A stretch of 64,000 nucleotides of DNA, taken from assembly GCA_050944685.1 (NCBI GenBank), contig JBMNRP010000012.1, positions 1 through 64,000 on the forward strand, in the 5' to 3' direction. Shown here in pieces: positions 8,552 through 16,758 of the stretch. The notes beneath the pieces are model-generated. The model had not been told where the DNA came from, did not search any database, and worked only from the letters and a program-made list of their open reading frames with translations. Position numbers and translations under genes: made by a program. Each line of letters starts with the position of its first letter. Positions within the stretch are counted from its first letter, which is position 1. The stretch comes from CADBRN01 sp050944685. Lineage in GTDB: Bacteria; Bacillota; Clostridia; Lachnospirales; Lachnospiraceae.

Positions 8552-8608
8552 TTACAAAAAAAGAAAAGTGCATTGACATTTCTGGCTTGTCAGGCACTTT
8601 TCCTTCAC
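8552..8608 (-). CDS. Putative 18-codon leader peptide of the DUF2798 gene
   Basis: On the minus strand a GTG at 8608-8606 opens a frame encoding VKEKCLTSQKCQCTFLFL, ending at TAA (8554-8552) directly before the AGGAGG of the DUF2798 gene. It lies entirely within the terminator-like hairpin. The initiation site has no clear Shine-Dalgarno sequence, so translation is inferred from position and from the comparable leader at 24084. The Lys-Cys-rich sequence suggests ribosome-stalling attenuation. Confidence 0.45.
   Translation of the reverse strand: MKEKCLTSQKCQCTFLFL
8555..8601 (-). promoter_or_regulatory. Attenuator-like terminator hairpin in the DUF2798 leader
   Basis: Read on the minus strand, AAAAGTGC (8601-8594) pairs with GCACTTTT (8571-8564), with an inner TGACA/TGTCA stem, followed by a run of seven T (8562-8556). 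The hairpin lies between a plausible TATAAA -10 (near 8630) and the start codon, so it would end transcription early unless opened. Confidence 0.6.
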
Positions 8609-8874
8609 ACAGGGACTTATTTTATAGCTTTTTTCCGGAAAAAGTCATGGGTAAAATCACTAAATCGATGAAAAATTTGTATTGCCGGCTGTCGCTTTTT
8701 TCTGGAGTTTCCGCTTCGGGAACCGTTTACATGAACAGTCTTTTTTTCTGCCGATTTGAAAGAAAATTGTCCATAGAAAGATTCTGCTGATGTGTATAGT
8801 AGAGAGGTGTCCGCGGAGGAGAAAAAACAACCACTTAACGGAAACACAGATGGAAAGATAAGGAGAATCAGGAA

Positions 8875-9357
8875 ATGAATCTTACAGTAAGAAAAGCGAC
8901 GGAAGAAGATCTTCCGGACATGATCCGGATCTGGAATGATGTAGTGGAAGAAGGAATGGCGTTCCCGCAGGAGGAAACGCTTGACACGGAGTCCGGAAAA
9001 GATTTCTTTTTTTCTATGTATACGGCGGTTGCGGTTCTGGATCAGAAGATCGTCGGACTTTATATCCTGCATCCGAACAATGTCGGAAGAGTCGGCCATA
9101 TCGCGAATGCCAGCTATGCGGTCGATCGGGACATCCGGGGGAAACATATCGGAGAAAAGCTGGTCCGGGACAGCCTCTGTCAGGCAAAGGCGGAAGGGTA
9201 TCGGATCCTGCAGTTCAATGCCGTCGTTGTATCCAATGTTCACGCATACAATCTGTATATCCGCGAAGGGTTTACGGATCTGGGCGTGATACCGGGCGGA
9301 TTCCATAATAAAAACGGTGAATACGAGGATATTCACGTTATGTATGCGGTTCTCTGA
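8875..9357 (+). CDS. GNAT-family N-acetyltransferase
   Basis: 160 residues. It begins with NLTVRKATEEDLPDMIRIWN, a typical GNAT beta1-alpha1. The acetyl-CoA pyrophosphate loop reads RDIRGKHIGEKLVRDSL (matching R/Q-x-x-G-x-G/A), and the beta5-alpha5 region is QFNAVVVSNVHAYNLYIREGFTDLG. It would transfer an acetyl group from acetyl-CoA to an amine. The acceptor is unknown. The gene stands alone on the plus strand, after 266 bases that also contain the divergent DUF2798 leader. Confidence 0.88.
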   Translation: MNLTVRKATEEDLPDMIRIWNDVVEEGMAFPQEETLDTESGKDFFFSMYTAVAVLDQKIVGLYILHPNNVGRVGHIANASYAVDRDIRGKHIGEKLVRDSLCQAKAEGYRILQFNAVVVSNVHAYNLYIREGFTDLGVIPGGFHNKNGEYEDIHVMYAVL

Positions 9358-9488
9358 CCGATCGGGAAGAAATCTTATTCTCCTGGTCGTTGCATGAATG
9401 CAGCCATTGTGATAAATTGACATAGGCGGCTGTCATTCCGGAAGAAATTCTGAAGCAGCCAGTTAAATCAGAATGGCAGGGAAAAAAC

Positions 9489-10418
9489 ATGATTTACGAA
9501 AACGTTCTGGAGGCGGTCGGAAACACGCCGATGATCCGCCTCGGGAAAATGGGGGATAAAAATGGCGCGGACATTCTTGTAAAGTTTGAGGGCCTGAATG
9601 TCGGAGGGTCCATCAAAACCAGAACTGCGCTGAATATGATTGAACAGGCGGAAAAAGAAGGCAGGCTCCGCAGCGACAGTGTGATCGTGGAGCCGACCAG
9701 CGGAAATCAGGGAATCGGACTGGCTCTCGTCGGGGCGGTCAAGGGATACCGGACGATTATTATCATGCCGGATTCGGTCAGCGAGGAGAGGCGCAAGCTG
9801 ATCCGTCATTACGGGGCCGAGGTGAGGCTGATTCATGATAACAATGACATCGGAGCGTGTATCGAGGAATGTCTGAATACTGCCCTGCGCATGGAAAAAG
9901 AGGATAGCAGAGTATTTGTTCCCCAGCAGTTTTCTAATAAAAATAATGTGCTTGCCCATGAAAAATATACAGCACAGGAGATTCTGAAGCAGGTCGGAGG
10001 GCCGATCCACGGGTTCTGTTCCGGTGTCGGTACCGGCGGTACGCTGACGGGAATCGGAACGATTCTCCGCGAAGCCAATCCGGATATCGAGATCTGGGCT
10101 GCCGAGCCGGAAAATGCCGCGATTCTTTCCGGTGGTACGGTGCGTACGCACCTGCAGATGGGAATCGGGGACGGTATCATTCCGGATATTCTGGACCGGA
10201 GCATTTACAGCGAAGTTTGTGTGATCTCAGATGAGGAGGCGCTGGATACGTCTAAACGGCTCGCCCGGGAAGAAGGGCTCATGTGCGGAATTTCCAGCGG
10301 CACAAACGTCGCCGCGGCGATTCGTCTGGCGAAAAAGCTCGGAAGGGGGAAAACCGTTGTGACGGTACTGCCGGATACGGCAGAACGCTATTTTTCCACC
10401 CCGCTGTTTGACGACTGA
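9489..10418 (+). CDS. Cysteine synthase-like PLP enzyme
   Basis: 309 residues, fold-type II PLP enzyme. The internal-aldimine lysine is K43 in GGSIKTRTA, the substrate-binding loop is EPTSGNQGIGLA, and the phosphate loop is GVGTGGTLTG. The family reaction is O-acetylserine (or a related acceptor) plus sulfide to cysteine plus acetate. The sequence is CysK/CysM-like, but STGNTG is replaced by TSGNQG, so a specialised substrate or a beta-elimination role is possible. It precedes a Crp/Fnr regulator by 35 bases and a persulfide-handling gene, consistent with sulfur metabolism. Confidence 0.88.
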   Translation: MIYENVLEAVGNTPMIRLGKMGDKNGADILVKFEGLNVGGSIKTRTALNMIEQAEKEGRLRSDSVIVEPTSGNQGIGLALVGAVKGYRTIIIMPDSVSEERRKLIRHYGAEVRLIHDNNDIGACIEECLNTALRMEKEDSRVFVPQQFSNKNNVLAHEKYTAQEILKQVGGPIHGFCSGVGTGGTLTGIGTILREANPDIEIWAAEPENAAILSGGTVRTHLQMGIGDGIIPDILDRSIYSEVCVISDEEALDTSKRLAREEGLMCGISSGTNVAAAIRLAKKLGRGKTVVTVLPDTAERYFSTPLFDD

Positions 10419-10419
10419 A

Positions 10420-10441
10420 TTTCGCGTGCGTTATTGCGAAA
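10420..10441 (+). repeat. Short inverted repeat between the cysteine synthase and Crp/Fnr genes
   Basis: TTTCGC (10420-10425) and GCGAAA (10436-10441) flank a 10-base loop just after the stop codon. It may be an operator or RNA hairpin that reduces read-through. It does not match the TGAC-N3-GTCA motif found at 13812 and 13848. Confidence 0.3.
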
Positions 10442-10453
10442 AGGAATAGAAAT

Positions 10454-11140
10454 ATGAATAAAGCAGAGACGGAAGAACTGACATCCCTTCTGTCCGGGCA
10501 GGGATTCTTGGATGATCTTTCCCAGATGGAGAAGGAGACTTACCTGGATAATACACATGCTCTGAGCTACAAAAGCGGTGATATCATTCATTCGCCCGCC
10601 AGAAAATGCGCCGGCGTTATCGTCGTCCGATCCGGGTGTCTGAGGACGTATCTTCTGTCCGATGAAGGAAGGGAAGTCACGCTATACCGCGTAAATCCCG
10701 GGGAGATCTGTATTTTGTCGGCGTCGTGCGTTCTGTCTGAGATTGCGTTTGATGTTTTTATCGAGGCGGAGGAGGATTCCGAGGTTTTCCTCACGGATGT
10801 TTCCACGTTCCGGAGACTGTCAGAATCGAATATCTATCTTCGATGCGCCGGCTACCGATCGGCGACGGAACGTTTTTCGGACGTAATGTGGGCGATGCAG
10901 CAGATCCTGTTCCGCGGAGTGGATAAAAGGCTCGCATCGTTTTTGTATGATGAACATGTGCGGAAAAATTCCAATACGGTTGAAATCCGGCAGGATCAGA
11001 TCGCGACTCACATCGGCAGTTCGCGCGAGGTGGTTTCCCGGATGATGAAGTACTTCGCTTCGGAGGGAATCGCGAAAAGCAGAAGAGGCTGTATTGAAAT
11101 ACTCAATGAAGATAAGCTTCGCGCACTCGCGCTGTCCTGA
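10454..11140 (+). CDS. Crp/Fnr-family transcriptional regulator
   Basis: 228 residues: a cyclic-nucleotide-binding-like beta barrel (about 25-140), a long dimer helix (about 145-170) and a C-terminal helix-turn-helix with DQIATHIGSSREVVSRMMKYF (about 187-207). No N-terminal 4-Cys cluster is visible, so it is not a classical Fe-S FNR. Isolated Cys residues could sense sulfur species. It is convergent with the CoA-disulfide-reductase fusion. The motifs in the divergent promoter region 13780-13900 make that locus its most likely target. Confidence 0.88.
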   Translation: MNKAETEELTSLLSGQGFLDDLSQMEKETYLDNTHALSYKSGDIIHSPARKCAGVIVVRSGCLRTYLLSDEGREVTLYRVNPGEICILSASCVLSEIAFDVFIEAEEDSEVFLTDVSTFRRLSESNIYLRCAGYRSATERFSDVMWAMQQILFRGVDKRLASFLYDEHVRKNSNTVEIRQDQIATHIGSSREVVSRMMKYFASEGIAKSRRGCIEILNEDKLRALALS

Positions 11141-11161
11141 AAGTGTTTAATTTCTTTTTCC

Positions 11162-11200
11162 GGAATTCCAACCGCAGTTTTTTTGGATTCCTATTTTTCT
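11162..11200. terminator. Possible terminator between convergent genes
   Basis: GGAAT(t)CCA and TGG-ATTCC form a bulged stem (11162-11191), followed on the plus strand by a T-rich run. It lies in the 77-base gap between the Crp/Fnr gene and the leftward fusion gene. Confidence 0.4.
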
Positions 11201-11217
11201 TTTTTTCTTCTGCGTTA

Positions 11218-13737
11218 TCAGATAAAGAGGTTGATGTCTGACTCCTCCGCATCGCCCAGGTAGTATCCGACCCCTCCGATTTCTACGCCGTCGATGAGTT
11301 CTTCCGGCTTGATTCCCATGACGTCCATGCTCATGGCACAGGCGACGATTTTCACTCCGGCAGAGACTGCTTTTTTGATCAGATCCTCCAGCGAGTCTAC
11401 GTTCTTGTCCTTCATGATTTTCTTCATCATGGCCGTCCCGATTCCGCCCATGTTCATCTTCGAGAGACGGAGTCTGGAGGTTCCTCTCGGGAGCATGAAA
11501 CCGAACATTTTTTCCGTGAACGTCTTCCGGACATTCTGCTTCTCAGGCTTCCGGAGTACGGAGAGTCCCCAGAATGTGAAAAACATGGTCACCGGCTTTC
11601 CCATGGAGGCCGCCCCGTTGGCGATGATAAAGCTCGCGAGAACCCGGTCCATATCGCCGGAAAAAACGATGATTGTCTTGCCGTCCCCTCCGGGGACGGC
11701 AGAATTTTCTGTCCCCGCCGTCCTTACGGGGAGGCTGTCACGACTTTCTTTTTTTTTTACGCAGGCGACGTATTCGCCGTTTTTCTTTTCGTTCGAGAGC
11801 AGGATGTTTCCGGTCCTTCTGCACCAGGCAGTGATGTCCTTTGAAAATCCGGGGTCCGATGCCGTTACTTCGAGTACGCTGCCCGGGGCGAGATCTTCTA
11901 TACTCTGGTAGATTTTCATGAGAGGACCCGGACACTGCATTCCGCTGCAGTCGAGTCGGACCCGGATGTCGGGATCGCAGCAGGATTTTTTCCCGGCGGA
12001 AGAAGCCCCCTCTTCCTCCCGGTTTGTTTTCCGGACCGGATCGTTTCCACCCTCTGCCGTGCGAATGGTATCGTAATGAGTCGACTGATAGAATCTTGCG
12101 CCGCCGGGATAGATCTGAACATTATTAAATCCGTGCTGCATCAGGATCCGCGCTCCGTTGTAGGCCCGGACTCCGATCGCGCAGAAGACGATCGTCCGTT
12201 TGTTCCGGTCGAGTTTTCCGAGCTCGTCCCTGAGTTTTCCGAGCGGGATGTTTATTGCCCCGGGGATTTCAAAGGCGAGCCGCTCCGCGTCTTCTCGTAC
12301 ATCGAGGAGCTGGAGCTCTTTTTCTTTGTCCGGATCGTCCCACTCGCAGAAGTCAACCAGGCCTTCCAGCCGGTTCTGAATCATAAAACCGGCCATGTTG
12401 ACGGGATCTTTCGCGGAGGAAAATGGCGGCGCGTATGCCAGTTCGAGCCTGGTCAGATCCGACACTTCCGCCCCGAGCCGCATGGCGACAGAGATCGTGT
12501 CAATCCGTTTATCGACGCCTTCCCGTCCGACGATCTGGGCCCCGAGAATCCGCTTTCCGTCCGGTGTGTAGAGGATTTTGATCGTGAGGGGCGAAGCACC
12601 CGGGTAGTAGCCGACATGATGGTTCTGCGTAATATAGACCGTGTCAAAATCCCTGCCCTTCACCATCCCTCTCCGGACGAGGGCCTTTTCGCTCTGACCG
12701 GTCATACCGATCGCCATATCAAATACTTTTGCGATGGAAGCGGCCATTGTCCCGCTGTAGGTTTCTTTTCGGCCGGCAATGTTGTCCGCAACGATTCTTC
12801 CCTGCTTATTTGCCGGACCGGCAAGCTGATACTGAGCTTTCGAACCGGTGACGAAATCGGTGATTTCCGCGATGTCGCCCGCGGCATAGATGGACGGATC
12901 ACTGGTTCTCATATATTCATCCGTGACGACGGCGCCACGCTCATTGAGCATGAGGCCGGCTTCCTTCGCGAGTGAGGTGTTCGGCCGCGTTCCGATGGAG
13001 AGGATCACGAGGCCGGCGGTGATCTGAAGACCGCCCTTTGCCGAGATCCGGATTTTTCGGCTGCCGTTTTCGGTAATTTCCTCGAATTTTTCAACCGGAC
13101 TCCCGAGATACAGATGAACGCCGTTTTCTTCGATGTGTTCTTCGATTACTTTCGCCATCTCGCGGTCAGATGGCGGCATCACCTGATCGGCTCCTTCCAC
13201 GATTGAGACATCAAGGCCATCTGCTCTTAGATTTTCGGCGATCTCCAGTCCGATGAATCCGCCCCCGATAACGGCGGCATCGCGGATTCCGCTCTCTCGT
13301 GCCGCTTTCCGGATCACATCCGCGTCCGGAACGGTCCAGAGCGTCCGGATCAGGTCAGATTCAATCCCGGGGATCCGCGGACGGAGAGGAGAGGATCCGG
13401 TCGCCAGAACGAGTTCATCATACTCCTCCTCGTATGTATTTCCGGTATTCTGATCAAGCACGGTAACTTTCTTATTTTTCCGGTCTATTTTTATGGCTTC
13501 ATTTTTCGTGCGTACATCGATCCGGAAACGCAATTCAAGCAGCTCCGGCTTCGACACCAGAAGAGCATCGCGTGAACGGATGACATTCCCGACGTGATAC
13601 GGCAGGCCGCAGTTCGCGTAAGAGATGTATTCGCCTCTCTCCAGCAGGATGATCTTCCGGTCTTCATCCAGTCTTCTGAGGCGGGCTGCACAGCTCGCTC
13701 CCCCGGCGACACCGCCGACAATAACGGTAGTTTTCAT
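11218..13737 (-). CDS. CoA-disulfide reductase / rhodanese / TusA / DsrE fusion
   Basis: 839 residues in four parts. Residues 1-450 are a FAD/NAD(P)H pyridine-nucleotide disulfide reductase with GGVAGGASCA and the single redox cysteine C43 in YANCGLPYHVG, as in CoA-disulfide and CoA-persulfide reductases. A rhodanese domain (about 460-560) has C519. A TusA/SirA domain (about 590-665) has CPGP at 602-605. A DsrE/DrsH-like domain (about 680-839) ends with a conserved-type Cys in VACAMSMDVMG. Such fusions reduce or transfer persulfide sulfur in the cytoplasm. The start has GGAGGACTG upstream. Divergent from a rhodanese and probably activated by the Crp/Fnr protein. Confidence 0.9.
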   Translation of the reverse strand: MKTTVIVGGVAGGASCAARLRRLDEDRKIILLERGEYISYANCGLPYHVGNVIRSRDALLVSKPELLELRFRIDVRTKNEAIKIDRKNKKVTVLDQNTGNTYEEEYDELVLATGSSPLRPRIPGIESDLIRTLWTVPDADVIRKAARESGIRDAAVIGGGFIGLEIAENLRADGLDVSIVEGADQVMPPSDREMAKVIEEHIEENGVHLYLGSPVEKFEEITENGSRKIRISAKGGLQITAGLVILSIGTRPNTSLAKEAGLMLNERGAVVTDEYMRTSDPSIYAAGDIAEITDFVTGSKAQYQLAGPANKQGRIVADNIAGRKETYSGTMAASIAKVFDMAIGMTGQSEKALVRRGMVKGRDFDTVYITQNHHVGYYPGASPLTIKILYTPDGKRILGAQIVGREGVDKRIDTISVAMRLGAEVSDLTRLELAYAPPFSSAKDPVNMAGFMIQNRLEGLVDFCEWDDPDKEKELQLLDVREDAERLAFEIPGAINIPLGKLRDELGKLDRNKRTIVFCAIGVRAYNGARILMQHGFNNVQIYPGGARFYQSTHYDTIRTAEGGNDPVRKTNREEEGASSAGKKSCCDPDIRVRLDCSGMQCPGPLMKIYQSIEDLAPGSVLEVTASDPGFSKDITAWCRRTGNILLSNEKKNGEYVACVKKKESRDSLPVRTAGTENSAVPGGDGKTIIVFSGDMDRVLASFIIANGAASMGKPVTMFFTFWGLSVLRKPEKQNVRKTFTEKMFGFMLPRGTSRLRLSKMNMGGIGTAMMKKIMKDKNVDSLEDLIKKAVSAGVKIVACAMSMDVMGIKPEELIDGVEIGGVGYYLGDAEESDINLFI

Positions 13738-13781
13738 TTTTTCAGTCCTCCTGAAATCCCTGTAATTTTTTTGATACCGGG

Positions 13782-13822
13782 ATTTTACAATGGAGCACCT
13801 CCGGTCTTCTATGACATTGTCA
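13782..13822 (-). promoter_or_regulatory. Promoter and operator of the CoA-disulfide-reductase fusion
   Basis: The minus-strand -10 is TAAAAT (plus 13782-13787) with no good -35. The palindrome TGACA-T-TGTCA (13812-13822) is centred at 13817, about 42 bases upstream of the expected transcription start (near 13775). That is where class II Crp/Fnr activators bind. The site shares TGAC-N3-GTCA with the second operator 38 bases away. Confidence 0.55.
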
Positions 13823-13842
13823 CATTGCGGGACCGGAGAATC

Positions 13843-13889
13843 TTTTCTGTGACCAGGTCACAGAAAATCCGGTTCTGAAGCAGTATGAT
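13843..13889 (+). promoter_or_regulatory. Promoter and perfect palindromic operator of the rhodanese gene
   Basis: Twelve bases, TTTTCTGTGACC (13843-13854), are perfectly mirrored by GGTCACAGAAAA (13856-13867) around a single central A. The core is TGTGAC-N3-GTCACA. A plus-strand -10, TATGAT (13884-13889), places the start near 13896, so the palindrome centre (13855) is at about -41. This supports activation by a Crp/Fnr protein. Confidence 0.65.
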
Positions 13890-13956
13890 CTGATGCGTAA
13901 ATCAGTCAGTGCCGGTACAGGAAATGATTCCGAATAGGCACAGGAGGGTAATTCAG

Positions 13957-14280
13957 ATGAGCTTTTTGGATCTGTTCAGAATTCCGGATATCAATTCAGG
14001 AGTAAACGAATTTCGGAATACTTCGCACGCAGTACTGCTCGACGTGCGCACGAAAAATGAGTACAGGAGCGGTCACGTCCGCGGAAGCGTGAACCTTCCG
14101 CTTCAGAATATCGAGAACGCGAAAAATCTGATTTCAGACCGGGACAAACCGGTTTTCGTGTATTGTCTGAGCGGAGCGCGAAGCAGAAGAGCGGTTGCGT
14201 CCCTGAAAGCGATGGGATACACAAATGTCAGAAATATCGGAGGTATCAGCTCATACCGGGGCGAGACAATAAAGAGCTGA
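13957..14280 (+). CDS. Single-domain rhodanese
   Basis: 107 residues, one rhodanese domain with LLDVRTKNEYRSGHVRGSVNLPL and the active-site loop VYCLSGARSRRAV (catalytic Cys in YCLSG). It transfers sulfane sulfur to a thiophilic acceptor. The ATG at 13957 follows AGGAGGG. An upstream in-frame extension to 13909 has no ribosome site. It is divergent from the fusion protein and shares its regulatory region, so the two are likely co-induced. Confidence 0.9.
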   Translation: MSFLDLFRIPDINSGVNEFRNTSHAVLLDVRTKNEYRSGHVRGSVNLPLQNIENAKNLISDRDKPVFVYCLSGARSRRAVASLKAMGYTNVRNIGGISSYRGETIKS

Positions 14281-14286
14281 TAATGA

Positions 14287-14327
14287 AAAATCCGCCGGGC
14301 TCACTATTGAGCCGGGCGGATTTTTTT
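14287..14327 (+). terminator. Intrinsic terminator after the rhodanese gene
   Basis: A 13-base stem with one mismatch (14290-14302 with 14309-14321) and a 6-base loop, followed by seven T. Confidence 0.85.
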
Positions 14328-14339
14328 CGCGGGATTCAA

Positions 14340-14368
14340 TTGTGTCTTTTGCCGCAACAGGGTATGAT
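14340..14368 (+). promoter_or_regulatory. Promoter of the TraX-like gene
   Basis: TTGTGT (14340-14345), 17 bases, then TATGAT (14363-14368), 38 bases before the start codon. Confidence 0.5.
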
Positions 14369-14406
14369 ATGAATCAGGTACCTGTTTTTGCGAAAGGGAG
14401 AAAGAG

Positions 14407-15153
14407 ATGAGCAGCAGAGAGATTGTCTGCCCGGCGCCTCCGGACGATGCCGGTTTCCCGAAAGAAAAGCCGCTGAACCGGAACATGCTGAAATATCTGG
14501 TGATCATCGCGATGACGATCGATCATATCGCATGGGGATTTGTAGATCAGACACATCCTCTCGCAGGCGGAATCATGCACGTTTTCGGCCGGCTGACCGG
14601 TCCCACGATGGCTTTTTTTCTGGCTGAAGGATACCATTTTACGAAGGACCCGGCCAGATATCAGCTTCGGCTGTTTCTTTTTGCGCTGATTTCCTGGATT
14701 CCGTACGATCTGTTCGAATTCGGGAGGATTTCCGTGAATCAGAGCGTGATTTTCACGCTGTTTCTCGGAATCACGGCTCTCCGCGTGTGGGACAGCGGAA
14801 AGTTTGACCGGGAAACGAAAATTGCCCTGATCATTCTTCTGACCACACTTTCGTGGATCGGGGACTGGGCCATTATGGATGTCCTCGCTCCGCTGTTTCT
14901 TCATGTGTTCCGGAACGACAAAAAACGGCGGTATCTTTCGCTGTTTTTGCTGTACGCCGGTTTCCCTGTTATTCAGGTGATCGGAAATCCCTCCAGAGGC
15001 TGGTTTCAGTTCGGCGTGCTGCTCGTCCCGGCGCTTTTGATCGGGTGCTATAACGGAAAGCCCGGCAAAAAGACGGCCTTTCATAAGTGGTTTTTCTATA
15101 TCTATTATCCTGCTCACCTGCTCGTGCTTGCGCTTTTCCGCTGGTGGATCTGA
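14407..15153 (+). CDS. TraX-family membrane protein
   Basis: 248 residues with about seven or eight hydrophobic segments. The opening NRNMLKYLVIIAMTIDHIAW followed by FGRLTGPTMAFFLAEGYHFTKD is typical of TraX, the F-pilin N-acetyltransferase family, which has many chromosomal members in Firmicutes with unknown acceptors. The DH and the AEGYxxT stretch are the conserved polar residues within the membrane. An AEC transporter starts 18 bases downstream, so the two may share a transcript. Confidence 0.82.
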   Translation: MSSREIVCPAPPDDAGFPKEKPLNRNMLKYLVIIAMTIDHIAWGFVDQTHPLAGGIMHVFGRLTGPTMAFFLAEGYHFTKDPARYQLRLFLFALISWIPYDLFEFGRISVNQSVIFTLFLGITALRVWDSGKFDRETKIALIILLTTLSWIGDWAIMDVLAPLFLHVFRNDKKRRYLSLFLLYAGFPVIQVIGNPSRGWFQFGVLLVPALLIGCYNGKPGKKTAFHKWFFYIYYPAHLLVLALFRWWI

Positions 15154-15171
15154 AGAGGAGATATTCTGCGA

Positions 15172-16104
15172 ATGAAAAATACAACTCAGGTGCTGGCGGT
15201 TATTCTGCCGGTTATTGTCATGGTTGCACTCGGAATGGGCGCAAAAAAATGGAAGATCCTTTCTCAGAAGGGTGTGGATGAAATCAAGTCGGTACTGATC
15301 AACATCTGTCTGCCGGCTGTGGTGTTCCGTACCTTCTATTCCACTGAATTCACCTGGGAAGTAGTTACGCTGGTGCTGATGATGGCGGCCGTGACGTTTG
15401 CCGCCTATGAACTTGGGAGAGTGGTCAGCCGCCTTCTTCACATCCCTTATGGAATGGCTGCCTATCTGTGTACGTCGATCGAGGGCGGGATGATGGGATA
15501 TGCCCTTTTTATCCTGCTTTTCGGCCAGGACAATCTGTATCACCTGGCTTTTCTGGATCTGGGGAATACGCTGATCGTTTTTCCGGTTCTTCTGACAAAA
15601 CTGAGAATGAGGTCCCGTTCGGGCGGTTCCCGGAAGGATATTCTGCAGTCTCTGTTTTCTCCTGTGAATATTGCCATTCTGTCCGGAATTCTTCTGAGCG
15701 TTTCGGGGATCGGAAAAAATATCACCGCGTCAGCCGCAGGAGACGTGCTGAATTCAATTCTTTCCTTTGTCAGCGCGCCGACAAGCGCTCTGATTCTGCT
15801 GGCGGTCGGATATGGCCTGTCCTTCTCGGATGTTCCGTGGACGGCGGTGCTGAAAACAGTTCTGGCCAGGATCATTATTTATGGGGTGTTCGGATTCATC
15901 GTTTTCCGCGCCGCGGCTTCTCTGTTTCCGGAGGATCGCCTGTACCAATATGGCGTGGTCATGGCGTTTATTCTTCCTCCTTCCTATGCCTACACGGTTT
16001 TCGCGGAAGACGGAGAAGAAACTGCTTATACAGGGGCGGTGCTTGCCTTATATACCATTCTGACCATCATCGGATACTGTGTTCTGGCTGCTTTGTCTTC
16101 TTAA
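15172..16104 (+). CDS. AEC-family (auxin efflux carrier-like) transporter
   Basis: 310 residues with about ten hydrophobic segments in two five-helix halves. The first helix is followed by KKWKILSQKGVDEIKSVLINICLPAVVF, a hallmark of bacterial AEC carriers (related to MleP and malonate carriers). The mid-region GGMMGYALF and the C-terminal repeat LPPSYAYTVFAED fit the inverted-repeat layout. It probably exports or imports a small organic acid; the substrate is unknown. Good ribosome site GAGGAG. Confidence 0.85.
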   Translation: MKNTTQVLAVILPVIVMVALGMGAKKWKILSQKGVDEIKSVLINICLPAVVFRTFYSTEFTWEVVTLVLMMAAVTFAAYELGRVVSRLLHIPYGMAAYLCTSIEGGMMGYALFILLFGQDNLYHLAFLDLGNTLIVFPVLLTKLRMRSRSGGSRKDILQSLFSPVNIAILSGILLSVSGIGKNITASAAGDVLNSILSFVSAPTSALILLAVGYGLSFSDVPWTAVLKTVLARIIIYGVFGFIVFRAAASLFPEDRLYQYGVVMAFILPPSYAYTVFAEDGEETAYTGAVLALYTILTIIGYCVLAALSS

Positions 16105-16161
16105 GCATATCCGGAAAGGAAAAATGGGACCTTCCGGTAGAAAGAAAAGAGGTTCTGCAAG

Positions 16162-16746
16162 ATGAAAGATAGTTTGTTTCTGAAGGATGTTGTGATACGA
16201 AATGCGACGGAAGAGGACGCTCCCGGGATTCTCTCCGTCTATTCCTATTATGTGGAGCAGACGGCCATTACCTTTGAGTATGAAGTGCCCTCGGAGGAAG
16301 AATTCCGCGGAAGAATCCGGCACACACTGGAAAAATATCCGTATCTGGTGGCGGAGAAAAACGGCCGGATCGTCGGGTATGCCTATGCGGGTTCTTTCGT
16401 GGGGCGGGCCGCCTACGACTGGTCGGCGGAACTGACGATCTATCTGGATCACACCTGTGAGAAAAAAGGACTCGGGCGACTTTTGTATGAAGCACTGGAA
16501 AAGGAACTCGCGGATATGGGCGTCCTGAATCTTTACGCCTGCATCGGCTACCCGGAATCCGAGGATAATCACCTGAATTTCAACAGTGCGCAGTTTCATG
16601 AGCATCTCGGCTTTCATCTCGTTGGCACTTTCCATCAGTGCGGATATAAATTTGACACCTGGTATCACATGATCTGGATGGAAAAAATCATCGGAGAGCA
16701 TCACGCGGGACAGTCCCCGGTCCGGTTTAAAAGTACGCGTGTATGA
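16162..16746 (+). CDS. Phosphinothricin-acetyltransferase-like GNAT enzyme
   Basis: 194 residues. IRNATEEDAPGILSVYSYYVEQTAITFEYEVPSEEEFRGRI is diagnostic of the Pat/YwnH branch of GNAT, and the acetyl-CoA loop is HTCEKKGLGRLLYEALEKEL. These enzymes acetylate phosphinothricin or methionine sulfoximine/sulfone and related amino acids. Resistance is not implied; most genomic copies act on natural metabolites. The gene follows the AEC transporter by 57 bases. Confidence 0.88.
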   Translation: MKDSLFLKDVVIRNATEEDAPGILSVYSYYVEQTAITFEYEVPSEEEFRGRIRHTLEKYPYLVAEKNGRIVGYAYAGSFVGRAAYDWSAELTIYLDHTCEKKGLGRLLYEALEKELADMGVLNLYACIGYPESEDNHLNFNSAQFHEHLGFHLVGTFHQCGYKFDTWYHMIWMEKIIGEHHAGQSPVRFKSTRV

Positions 16747-16758
16747 TTTTGATGCATC

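Noticed and set aside
12076..12975. Plus-strand frame opposite the CoA-disulfide-reductase fusion
   Set aside because: It has no domain and runs opposite the well-supported rhodanese and reductase parts.
16162..16746. Herbicide-resistance gene
   Set aside because: The protein is in the phosphinothricin-acetyltransferase branch, but this branch is broad and mostly acts on natural metabolites. Resistance is not supported by the sequence alone.
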